From NCBI GenBank assembly GCA_001443545.1, contig LMAD01000022.1:1-36270 (forward strand): 36,270 nucleotides of DNA. The letters are read 5' to 3'. This DNA comes from Acidimicrobiaceae bacterium RAAP-2. GTDB taxonomy: Bacteria; Actinomycetota; Acidimicrobiia; Acidimicrobiales; RAAP-2. Every line of letters starts with the position of its first letter. Position 1 is the first letter of the stretch. The notes under the pieces were generated by a model. It was not told the origin of the DNA. It saw only the letters and a program-made list of their open reading frames with translations, and made no database searches. A program made the translations under genes and the position numbers. Shown here piece after piece: positions 14,082 to 21,970 of the stretch.

Positions 14082-14447
14082 TCAAGATCGCCGGACTTTC
14101 TCCAGATTCACAGCGACGATCACGGGAACGACCACCAAGACCACCAGAATCAGGGTGCTGGAGGATGGGATGGTCAGCCACTTACCCACGCAGTTCGTGA
14201 CGGTAGGTTGACCAGGTCCGCCGGAGTTCGTGCAGTCGCTCGTCCTTGTCGTGAGCGAGAGAAACAGCAACAGCAAGGGCAGAACGATCCCACCCGGGAC
14301 TAGAAGGGTGGCGACGATCTTCTCCTTGCGGGTCCACGTGTGACTCGACCAGAGCCATGCCACGCCGACGAACCATCCGACGCCCACTAAGAGGCCACCG
14401 GCTAAGACAAGCCAAGGAACCCATCTGTCCCGTGTCGTTGTCAACAT
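14082..14447 (-). CDS. Small hypothetical membrane protein
   Basis: 121 residues from ATG 14447. Three hydrophobic segments: ~10-33 (WLVLAGGLLVGVGWFVGVAWLW), ~45-66 (VATLLVPGGIVLPLLLLFLSL) and ~95-115 (STLILVVLVVVPVIVAV). Two Cys in the loop between the last two (SDC and NC) could form a disulphide outside the cell. Not recognised. It converges on the kinase-like gene and lies in the same inter-repeat unit (I to J). Confidence 0.6.
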   Translation of the reverse strand: MLTTTRDRWVPWLVLAGGLLVGVGWFVGVAWLWSSHTWTRKEKIVATLLVPGGIVLPLLLLFLSLTTRTSDCTNSGGPGQPTVTNCVGKWLTIPSSSTLILVVLVVVPVIVAVNLEKVRRS

Positions 14448-14813
14448 ATTGAGGTCTCAGACCAGGTTCTGTCACGGTTCATGTAGTAAAAGATGTTCGA
14501 CACGCCTGCCCAACCACCGGGCCACGCGACATCGCCCAGAGCACTTGAAATGGAACTCTTCCAATCCATGACTTTCAACCATACCCACCGCTCATCGTCC
14601 ATTTACGACCCTCGACCATGGCATAGAAAGTGAGACCCTTGGCCGAGTCCACTTGCAGTCAGAGATGCGGACTCGGTCTGTCATCAACTAACTCACCGAG
14701 ACTCAGGTGGCCCATGGAATCAGTGTCCAGTCTGATTGTGCACGTCGGCCTAGCGACTTGACGGTCATAGGAGCATCAGGGAGCGCACCCTCGTTTAACC
14801 GGCGCATCGGAAA
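14448..14813. other. Gene-free stretch before the IS cluster
   Basis: No convincing coding sequence. It contains repeat copy J (14721-14757), the last copy before the ISL3 remnant. Confidence 0.5.
14721..14757 (+). repeat. Dispersed repeat, copy J
   Basis: CAGTGTCCAGTCTGATTGTG then CACGTCGGCCTAGCGAC. The stem is GTCG-GCCTAG-CGAC: GTCG and CGAC are kept while the inner pair is lost. It aligns without gaps to the 5' half of copy G. Confidence 0.65.
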
Positions 14814-15553
14814 TTAGTGGGGAGCAATGGTAGCGAGTAGATCCCAGTTGGGCTTGCCAGCGTAGAGCAACGCGCGAACTCGGTAGTTGCGGAACCGTCG
14901 AAACCCGAAGGCGACCCGCTTCACCCGTTTGGTCAAATTATTGGCGGCTTCAGTAGGCCCGTTCGAAAAGTGGGCCTGGTGCCAGGCGATGATTTGGTTG
15001 CGCTAGCGCTTCAGCGTCCGTCCCAGGAGGGACTTCAACGGGCCAGGAGGGGTCGTTCATATCGCGGATCAGCTCATCGATGACCACGCCGGCGAGTTGG
15101 TAGTCCGGGACCGCGTAGAGCTCGCGAACTGCTTCCTTGGCGTTGTAACAGGCGGTCACTTCGCCCCGAGGGTCGCCGGCTCGTAACAGTCCCATCACCT
15201 TCTCGTGGCTCTTCTCGTCGAGCCGCTCGGCGGCCATGGGAGAGACGTCTCGCGCGGTAAAGAGGATCGAGTATGTGAGCGCGGTGTCCGAACAGTTCTT
15301 GTTGAACACGACGCCGACGCTCGTCGAGCTTCTGATTGGCGAGTTTTATCAAGTGGAACGGGTCCGCTATCTGGGTCGCCCAGGGCAACGCATCGTTGAA
15401 GACCTTGCGGTAGGGACCCGAGAGGTCGAGGGTGGCGTAGGAAACGTAAAAGCGCCAGTCACAGGTTCGACTCTCAATCCAGGTGGTCGGTGCTTTACTA
15501 TCTCGACCAGCAACGACGTCGAGCAGCTGGCCACTGCCCACGTTGTCCTGCAA
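14814..15553 (-). pseudogene. ISL3-family transposase remnant
   Basis: Pieces of one ISL3 transposase lie in three frames. N-proximal: 'GQLLDVVAGRDSKAPTTW', 'ATLDLSGPYRKVFNDALPWA', 'QIADPFHLIKLANQKLDERRRRVQ'. Middle, after a frameshift near 15250: 'RLDEKSHEKVMGLLRAGDPRG' to 'RDMNDPSWPVEV'. C-terminal, after a second shift near 15030: 'NQIIAWHQAHFSNGPTEAANN' to 'AGKPNWDLLATIAPH', stop 14816-14814. An in-frame TAG also interrupts the last piece before NQII. The N-terminal zinc-finger/HTH part is missing: at about 15550 the sequence turns into an IS30 transposase on the other strand. Confidence 0.8.
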
Positions 15554-16397
15554 GTGGGCGATCGTGAGGTGATCATGCTGGCTCTCCACGATGGTCTCTC
15601 GATGACCGCAATCGCCCTGCAGCTCGGTCGCTCGCTCTCCACCGTGACCAGAGAAGTGAAGGCCAACGGCGGGCGTGAGGACTATCGGGTGTGGCCCGCC
15701 CACCAGCGCGCACGAGAGAACTCCAAGCGTCCAAAGCCCAGCAAACTAGCCAACCCAGCGCTGTGTGACCAGGTCACCGAGTGGCTTGAGAAGTTCTGGT
15801 CGCCCGAGGAAATCTCGGCGTGCCTGCGCCTACAGTTTGCTGATGATCCCGCCATGCACGTGAGCCACGAGACGATCTACCAGTCACTGTTCGTGCAAGG
15901 ACGCGGCGAGTTGCGTCGCGAGTTAGCCCGGTGTCTTCGCTCGGGGCGGACGAAACGCAGAGTTCGTGGGCCGGTCGAGACTCGCGGGAAAATACCGAAC
16001 ATGGTCATGATCTCTGAACGACCAGCGGAGGTCGAAGATCGAGCCGTGCCGGGCCACTGGGAGGGTGATCTCATTATTGGCAAAGATGGCGCGAGCGCGG
16101 TGGGAACGCTGGTTGAACGCCAGACTCGGCTGCTGCTCCTCTTGCACCTGCCCGATAACCACGGCGCCGAAGCGGTCGAGGAAGCGATGCGTGACGCCAT
16201 CTGCTCGCTGCCCAGCGAGCTCGTTCGCTCGGTGACCTGGGATCAAGGAAGCGAGATGGCCAAGCACGCGAAGTTCACGGTCGCGACCGGGGTGCCCATC
16301 TACTTTTGCGACCCGCACAGTGGCAGCGAGGAGCCAATGAGAATACGAACGGACTGCTTCGCCAATACATGCCCAAGAGCACCGGCCTATCGAAGCA
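15554..16397 (+). pseudogene. IS30-family transposase remnant
   Basis: From GTG 15554 the frame reads as an IS30 transposase: HTH 'LSMTAIALQLGRSLSTVTREVKAN', 'WSPEEISACLRLQF', 'VSHETIYQSLFVQGRGELRREL', first Asp in 'GHWEGDLIIGKDGASAVGTLVER', second in 'SVTWDQGSEMAKHAKF'. At 'YFCDPHS' (16305-16322) four bases of the usual CDPHSPWQRG codons are missing, and the family sequence continues in the next frame ('WQRGANENTNGLLRQYMPKST' with the catalytic Glu). The match ends at 16397, exactly where the IS21 left end begins. So the gene is cut at the 5' side by the ISL3 junction, frameshifted, and cut at the 3' side. Confidence 0.8.
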
Positions 16398-16444
16398 TGC
16401 GCATTCCGGAGTTTTCGAACACTCAGTCCGGAGTTTTCGTACAC
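16398..16444 (+). repeat. IS21 left end with two internal repeats
   Basis: GGAGTTTTCG at 16408-16417 and CCGGAGTTTTCGTACAC at 16428-16444 are two copies of the terminal site. The 16398 base begins TG as expected for IS21. Confidence 0.75.
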
Positions 16445-16569
16445 GCCGTGAGTCAACTCGTGGGCGCGTAGCGGCCGGCGCTGTTGTGAGATCAAGTTCC
16501 CTTAACTCACCTCCTTCGCGGTCATCGTAGAACAGCACAACTGGAGCGTGGCGCACCGACGTTCGCTGG

Positions 16570-17328
16570 TCACTCGGTCGCCTTCGTGCTGCGTGATTGT
16601 GACGACGTGGCGCGCTTTCGACGAGAGTCCCCGACGAGCTCGAAGCGATGCGCCCGCTCGAGCAACCGGTCGAGCGTGGCGTTAGCCACGGTCTCGTCGC
16701 CGAGACCTTCGTGCCAGAGGGTGACTGGCAACTGTGAGGTGACGATCGTCGACTTGGCCGATCGGTCCTCCACCACTTCGAGCAAGTCGGCGGACTGGTC
16801 GGTCGTGAAGGGTCGCAGCAAGAAGTCATCGAGGATCACGACGTCGAAGCGGGCGAGTGAGCTCATCATCCGCGACAGTCGTCCGTCACCTCGCGCGACG
16901 GCCAGGTCGTCGAGCAGCCTCGGGGTGCGCACGTAGAGGGCGGTGTGCCCGTCCTGGATGGCGCTGTGGGCGAGCGCGCAGGCGAGGAAGCTCTTGCCAA
17001 CGCCGGTTGGTCCGACGATGATCACGTTGTGGTGGTGGGTCACCCAGTTCGAGTTGACGAGTGACGCGAAGGTCGTCTTGTCGAGTCCACGCGCGCTCGC
17101 GTAGTCCACGTCCGCGACGACTGCGCCGGTCATGAGTTTGGCGGCCTTCAGGACCCGTTCGAGGCGGCGGTTCTGGCGCTGGAGCAGTTAGGCGTCAACC
17201 AAGAGCCCGAGGCGTTCTTCGAAGCTGAGCGAGGAGTAGTCGGGTTGTTCTCGCTGGACGAGCAGTCCGCTCGCCATGGCGGGCAGTCGAAGTGCCCGCA
17301 GCCCCTCGATGGTGTTGTGGTTCAGCAT
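16570..17328 (-). pseudogene. istB: istB, IS21 ATP-binding helper, with internal TAA
   Basis: Starts at ATG 17328 (AAGGAG 6 nt upstream): 'NHNTIEGLRALRLPAMASGL' then 'SFEERLGLLVDA'. A TAA at 17190-17188 follows, and the same frame goes on with 'LLQRQNRRLERVLKAAKL' and the AAA+ core: Walker A VGPTGVGKS, 'LYVRTPRLLDDL', Walker B 'FDVVILDDFLLRPFT', sensor 'TIVTSQLP' and 'ATLDRLLERAHRFEL'. The total of 252 codons is normal for IstB. The stop stands where family members often have Glu in 'VDAE'. The helper loads IstA on target DNA. Internal reinitiation at ATG 17133 would give the ATPase core without its N-terminal domain. Confidence 0.85.
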
Positions 17329-17338
17329 GTCTTCTCCT

Positions 17339-18862
17339 TCATTGGTAGTAGTTCGCACCGCGGATGTTCGGATGGGTCGGATTGGCGCGCCGTGGCGCCG
17401 GCGCCAGTGGTTGCTTGTCGAGCCCGTGTTGCAGGATCGACGCGACCGACTTGTAAGAAAAGGAGCGGATCGCGAGTGCGCGCGCACAGGCCGCCTCGAG
17501 CCGCTCGGGGCCGTATTTCTTCTCGAGTCGAAGCACGCCCACGGCCGAGCGGAACCCCTGCTCGGGGTGGGGTCGACTGGTTAGCAGCGTCTCGATGAAC
17601 GCCTCGGTGGCGGGTCCGGTCTTGTTCGCCCAGTTCATGATGCGACTCGGCGTCCACTCGGCGTGGCGGCGGTGGCTGCTCGGCATGTGGGCCGGCTCGG
17701 TGACGGCGATTCCCTTGGCGTAGCTGCGTTTGTGACTGGCGACGCGGCGGTTCTTGGAGAAGAACTCGACCACGTTGGCGCTCACGCGCACGTCGAGGAC
17801 CTGGCCCACCAGGTGGTAGGGGACGCTGTAGAAATTGCGCTCGACGGCCAGGTGGTAGTCGAGGCTCACCTTGGCCTTCTTCCAGGTCGCGAAGTCATAG
17901 CGCGTGGCGGGTAGGGGACGAAGCGCTGGCTGGTCGATCTCAGCAAAGACGCTCGCGCGCGAGCCCGCCAACTTCTTGAAGGGTCGGTGGTTGATGATCT
18001 CGACCAACTCGCCAATGCGCGTATTCAATGCTCCGAGTGAAGTGAAGCGTTCGTGGCGTAGCCGCATGATGATCCAGCGTTCGGCGAGTTGCACACCCGA
18101 TTCGGCCTTGGCCTTATCGCGAGGTTTGTAGGGCCTCGCGGGGATGACGACGCACCCGTAGTGCTCGGCCATCTCCTGGTAGGTGGCGTTGGGGTCGGGC
18201 TCGTAGCGATGGGATTTGCTCACCGCCGAGCGCAGGTTGTCGGGCACGAGGACCTCGGGACAACCCCCAAAGTGCTCGAAGGCGTTTTCGTGGGCGTGGC
18301 ACCAGTGCACGAGCTCCTGGTTGGCGAGCGCCTCGGCGTAGAGGTAGCTCGACGCGCCGAGCACGGCGACGAACAGCTCGGCGCGAAAGGCGACGCCGAG
18401 CGTCGCTTCGTCGTAGACCGGGATGGTGAGGCCCGGGAAGTCGACGAACATCTTCTCGCCCGCCTTGTGGTCCTGGCGCATCGTCACGTCGAGCTTCTTG
18501 CGTCACGTGCGGTATCGCAGGCAGAACTGGCTGTATTCGTAACCGTCGGGGTGGCGCTCTTTGTATTCGACCCAGAGCAGCATGAGGGTCATGCCCTTGT
18601 GCGCGAGCTCGCGCTTGATCACCTCGAAATCGGGCTCGGGGCGAACATGCGGGGTGCTCGCGGGCGAAGCGAACAGTCGCGCCTCGAGTGCGTCATCGTC
18701 GGCCAACTCCTCGGGCAGCGGCCACGAGCCAATGCCCGCGTCGCGGGCGCGTCGCACGTAGTCCGCGACCGTCGTATGGGGAATCGCCAGGGACAACGAC
18801 ACCTGGCGCAGGCTTAAGCGCTCGCCGAGTCGCAGTCGTAGAACATCACGGATCCTTCGCAT
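17339..18862 (-). pseudogene. istA: istA, IS21 transposase, with internal TGA
   Basis: Starts at ATG 18862: HTH 'RRIRDVLRLRLGERLSLRQVS' and 'LAIPHTTVADYVRRARDAG'. The frame reaches 'YSQFCLRYRT' and then TGA at 18505-18503. It continues in the same frame with 'RKKLDVTMRQDHKAGEKMFVDF', the start of the rve integrase core (Asp in FVDF, second in 'VLVPDNLRSAV', Glu in 'KAKAESGVQLAERWI'). The stop replaces what is usually Trp (TGG to TGA, one base). The C-terminal beta domain 'YHLAVERNFYSVPYHLVGQVLDV' is complete. 507 codons in all, normal for IstA. The ISs could be mobilised in trans only. Confidence 0.85.
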
Positions 18863-18970
18863 GGTTGTATGGGGACGGGGCACCGGCAACTCCTTCGATC
18901 TTTGAACGGATCAAAGAAGTGTTGTCGGTGCCCTTCAATCGCAACAGCGTCAGCCGATGACTCCCCGCGG

Positions 18971-19041
18971 GTGTACGAAAACTCCGGAATCGGTGTACGG
19001 AATCAATCGGAACGGGTGTACGAAAACCCTCGGAATCCGCA
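18971..19041 (-). repeat. IS21 right end with three internal repeats
   Basis: GTGTACGAAAACTCCGG (18971-18987), a shorter GTGTACGGAAT (from 18993) and GTGTACGAAAACCCTCGG (19016-19033) precede the terminal CCGCA at 19041. They match the left-end copies in inverted orientation. Confidence 0.75.
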
Positions 19042-19269
19042 TTCGGCGGCGTGAATGGTTCGACTGCCGCTGAACGACAGTCGAACCGCAACACTTGGGA
19101 ATCGCAATGGTCGCATCGGAGCGTTGACGTCACTGACGGCCACGGCGATAGGAGCGAGGTGCTTTGACTGAAGACTGGCGAGACGGATGGCGATGACCGA
19201 GGTTGAGTTGTAAGTCGGAACGATGACGCTGATGGTGGCGGTAATGGATTCTTCCGCTATCGACTTCAC
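19042..19269 (-). pseudogene. N-terminal fragment of a family 2 glycosyltransferase
   Basis: GTG 19269 overlaps the stop of the decarboxylase gene (GTGA 19269-19266). The first 20 residues, 'SIAEESITATISVIVPTYNST', carry the GT-A entry motif (SVIVPTYN) of family 2 transferases. The following stretch ('LASLQSKHLAPIAVAVSDVN') fits only loosely and is then lost at the IS21 end (19041). The DxD motif and the rest of the enzyme are absent. It was presumably the third gene of the nucleotide-sugar operon, using the UDP-sugar made upstream for surface glycan synthesis (inference). Confidence 0.55.
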
Positions 19270-20222
19270 TCGACGTTCGCACCGACTCCGGGCTGCTGCT
19301 TGAACCACTCGATCGTTCGTGCGAGACCGTCACGGAGCGTGATCGCCGGCGACCAGTTCAAGGATGCCCTTGCCAAACTGATGTCGGGACGGCGCTTCGT
19401 CGGGTCATCTTGCGGACTCTCGTGGAATGAAAGTGGTGACGTCGATTGGGTCATCTCCTGCACGACGGTCGCGAGCTCGAGCACCGAGACCTCACTGGGG
19501 TTGCCCAGGTTCACGGGACCCGTAAGTTCTTTCGCGTCGGCCATTGCGAGTAGCCCGCGAACGAGGTCGTCGACGTAGCAGAAGCTCCGAGTTTGGGTCC
19601 CCTCGCCGTAGACGGTGAGGGGACGGTTCGAAAGCGCCTGCACGATGAAGTTCGAGACGACCCGCCCGTCCCCGGGCCGCAGGCGAGGACCGTAGGTATT
19701 GAAGATCCGAACGATACCGACGTCGACGGACTCATAGCGACCGTAGGCCATGGTGATGGCCTCGGCGAATCGCTTCGCTTCGTCGTAGACGCTGCGCGGG
19801 CCGATGGGATTGACGTTGCCCCAGTAGCTCTCGCGCTGGGGGTGCTCTAGCGGCTCGCCGTAGACCTCGCTGGTCGAGGCGAGAACGAAGCGAGCCCCCG
19901 TCTGCCGTGCGAGTGTGAGGCAGGCTTCGGTTCCCCTACTGCCCACGGCCAACGTCTCGAGGGGCATGCGAAGGTACTCCGGTGGCGACGCCGGACTTGC
20001 GAGGTGCAGGATTGCCTCGACCGGCCCCTTGACCGGCACGCCGTTCGTGACGTCCGTCTGTACAAGGGTGAACCGCTCGTCTTTGAGGAGGTGAACAATG
20101 TTGCCTCCGTCCGAGGTCGACAGGTTGTCGACGCACACGACCTCGTCACCACGCTCGACGAGGGCGTCACAGAGGTGCGATCCGAGGAACCCCGCGCCGC
20201 CAGTCACGACTACTCGGCTCAT
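19266..20222 (-). CDS. UDP-glucuronate decarboxylase (UDP-xylose synthase)
   Basis: 318 residues, extended short-chain dehydrogenase/reductase. Rossmann motif 'VVVTGGAGFLGSHLCDAL' (residues 4-21), 'HLASPASPPEY' (~73-83), 'STSEVYGEP' (~116-124), catalytic Tyr146 and Lys150 in 'NPIGPRSVYDEAKRFAEA', 'VRIFNTYGPRLRPGDGRV'. The NPIGPR..YDEAKR segment is the mark of UDP-glucuronate decarboxylases, which convert UDP-GlcA to UDP-xylose with bound NAD. Start ATG 20222, 13 nt after the dehydrogenase stop, so the two enzymes form a UDP-Glc to UDP-GlcA to UDP-Xyl path. A dTDP-glucose dehydratase is less likely from the motif. Confidence 0.9.
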   Translation of the reverse strand: MSRVVVTGGAGFLGSHLCDALVERGDEVVCVDNLSTSDGGNIVHLLKDERFTLVQTDVTNGVPVKGPVEAILHLASPASPPEYLRMPLETLAVGSRGTEACLTLARQTGARFVLASTSEVYGEPLEHPQRESYWGNVNPIGPRSVYDEAKRFAEAITMAYGRYESVDVGIVRIFNTYGPRLRPGDGRVVSNFIVQALSNRPLTVYGEGTQTRSFCYVDDLVRGLLAMADAKELTGPVNLGNPSEVSVLELATVVQEMTQSTSPLSFHESPQDDPTKRRPDISLARASLNWSPAITLRDGLARTIEWFKQQPGVGANVE

Positions 20223-20235
20223 CGGGATCGCTCGC

Positions 20236-21507
20236 TCAACGGATCCCGATTCCCTCGTAGGTGAATCCGTTCTTTCGCACCGTTGACGCATCGAGGAGAT
20301 TGCGGGCGTCGACCACTACGCGGCGTTGCATGACGCTGCCCACCTTGTCAAAGTCGATCCAGCGGAACTCGTCCCACTCGGTCGTCACGACCACCGCGAC
20401 GGCGTCCTGACAGGCGCTGTAGGGGTCGTCAACGACCGTCAGCCCCTCCAGACCGTTGTGCACCGTCGGGTCGTAGCCAGCGACCTGGGCGCCGAGCTCG
20501 GCGAGGAGCTCCGCGATCTTCAAGGCGGGCGACTCGCGCAGGTCATCGGTGTTGGCCTTGAACGTCAGACCCCACAGGGCGACCTTCTTGCCGTTGATGT
20601 CGCCACCGACCAGTCGCACGACCTTCTCGACGATTCGCCGGTGCTGGAGGTCGTTGATTGCCACGACCCCCTTGAGGAGCGCGAAGTCGTAGCCGGCGTC
20701 TTCGGCCATGCCGATGAGTGCGGCGACGTCCTTGGGGAAGCACGAACCTCCCCAGCCCGGCCCCGGTTTCAGGAAGGACGAACCGACTCGCGGGTCGTAC
20801 CCCATGCCGAGCGTGACCTGTCGCACGTCAGCGCCAACGGACTCACAAAGGGTCGCGAGCGCATTGACGAAACTCAACTTCGTGGCAAGGAAGGCGTTCG
20901 AGGCGTACTTGATGGTCTCGGCCGTCGCGGCGTCGGTGACGACGATGGGGGCGCCCAACTTCACGTAGAGGCTCGAGAGTCGAATCGCCGCCTCTTCGTC
21001 ATCAGCGCCGATGACGACACGGTCCGGATTCAAGAAATCATGGATCGCCGTTCCCTCACGAAGGAACTCAGGGTTTGAGACGACCTGCACGTCTTGTCGT
21101 TGGAGCGCCTGGCGCACGACGTTCGCCGAGCCGATGGGCACCGTTGACTTGTTCACGACCACCGCGCCGACCTTGAGGTGAGGACCGATGGAGGAGGCCA
21201 CTTCGTTGACGCGGGTCATGTCAGCTCGACCGTTGGGTCCCTCGGGTGTCGGTAGACAGAGGAAGACGAAGTCGGCCTGCGAAACCGCGACGATGTTGTC
21301 GGTCGTCACGACCAGGTCACCACTGGCGAGATAGCGCGCGACGAGATCCTCGAGTCCCTCTTCAACGATGGGCAATTCTCCGCTATTGATTGACCGCACG
21401 CGGTCTTCGTTGACGTCGCTACAGATGACGTTATTACCTAAGTGGGCGAAGCAGGCCGCCGTAGTTAAACCGACGTAACCAGCGCCAATAACGCAGATAC
21501 GGTTCAT
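20236..21507 (-). CDS. UDP-glucose 6-dehydrogenase
   Basis: 423 residues, full length. NAD-binding 'RICVIGAGYVGLTTAACFA' (3-21), 'FLCLPTP' (~82), 'NKSTVPIGSA' (~119-128), 'NPEFLREGTAIHDFLNPDRVVIG' (145-167), 'ETIKYASNAFLATKLSFVN' (central helix with substrate-binding Lys), catalytic Cys ~256 in 'GPGWGGSCFPKD', and 'LTFKANTDDLRESPALKI' in the C-terminal domain. It oxidises UDP-glucose twice with NAD+ to UDP-glucuronate. ATG 21507 is chosen because the Rossmann strand starts at residue 3; no Shine-Dalgarno is seen. First gene of the unit with the decarboxylase. Confidence 0.93.
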   Translation of the reverse strand: MNRICVIGAGYVGLTTAACFAHLGNNVICSDVNEDRVRSINSGELPIVEEGLEDLVARYLASGDLVVTTDNIVAVSQADFVFLCLPTPEGPNGRADMTRVNEVASSIGPHLKVGAVVVNKSTVPIGSANVVRQALQRQDVQVVSNPEFLREGTAIHDFLNPDRVVIGADDEEAAIRLSSLYVKLGAPIVVTDAATAETIKYASNAFLATKLSFVNALATLCESVGADVRQVTLGMGYDPRVGSSFLKPGPGWGGSCFPKDVAALIGMAEDAGYDFALLKGVVAINDLQHRRIVEKVVRLVGGDINGKKVALWGLTFKANTDDLRESPALKIAELLAELGAQVAGYDPTVHNGLEGLTVVDDPYSACQDAVAVVVTTEWDEFRWIDFDKVGSVMQRRVVVDARNLLDASTVRKNGFTYEGIGIR

Positions 21508-21886
21508 TGTGTACCAATCTAGTAGATGAAAGTCCTTCGAATCGCCTGATAAGTGCCGGTCGTTCAATCTTCGCAAAGGAACCGCGCGGCGCGAAAATCT
21601 GTTCAGTGATGAGTGGTCTTCATCCACGAAATGGGTGGCGTAGTCCTTCACCCTATTGCGACGAAGTTCGAATGAGGAATCAGGTTTTCGGTTTTGCCAC
21701 TACGTGCCCGGAGATCGGACCCCATCAAGCACCCTGGACGACGTTCGATCATTCCAGGCGAGTCTCGTCAGGAATGATCGCGGGACCTTCCGCTACACGT
21801 TCGTTGGAGGTGACCACAGCTCACGTGGTGATCGGTCTACTCGGTCGTGCGGAACGTGTTAGTACTCACCGGACCGCGATCAGCCA
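21508..21886. other. Upstream region of the nucleotide-sugar genes
   Basis: No convincing gene. The promoter for the minus-strand dehydrogenase should be here, but no clear -35/-10 pair stands out. Confidence 0.4.
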
Positions 21887-21936
21887 GCAGAAAGCATGAA
21901 CCCCCTCTCTTGAGAGAGGGGGTTCATGCTTTCTGC
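21887..21936. terminator. Perfect 23-bp stem-loop
   Basis: The left arm 21887-21909 (GCAGAAAGCATGAACCCCCT, then CTC) is fully complementary to the right arm 21914-21936 around the loop TTGA. It lies 35 nt past the stop of the Tyr-Gly-rich secreted protein, so it is most likely its terminator. No T-tract follows on either strand, as is common in actinobacteria. The stem is unusually long and perfect for a terminator. Confidence 0.7.
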
Positions 21937-21970
21937 GGAAAGTGTCAGTACAAGTTATGCACTACGTGAA

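Larger units (their letters stand above)
16398..19041 (-). mobile_element. IS21-family insertion sequence, 2644 bp, degenerate
   Basis: The ends match as inverted repeats: TGCGCATTCCG-GAGTTTTCG from 16398, and TGCGGATTCCGAGGGTTTTC read on the minus strand from 19041. Each end holds further copies of GTGTACGAAAACYC, the multiple terminal transposase sites typical of IS21. istA and istB lie in the usual order on the minus strand, 10 nt apart. Both are interrupted by in-frame stops. No direct duplication flanks the element (GAAGCA on the left, TTCGGC on the right), so it was rearranged after insertion or one flank was lost. Confidence 0.85.
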
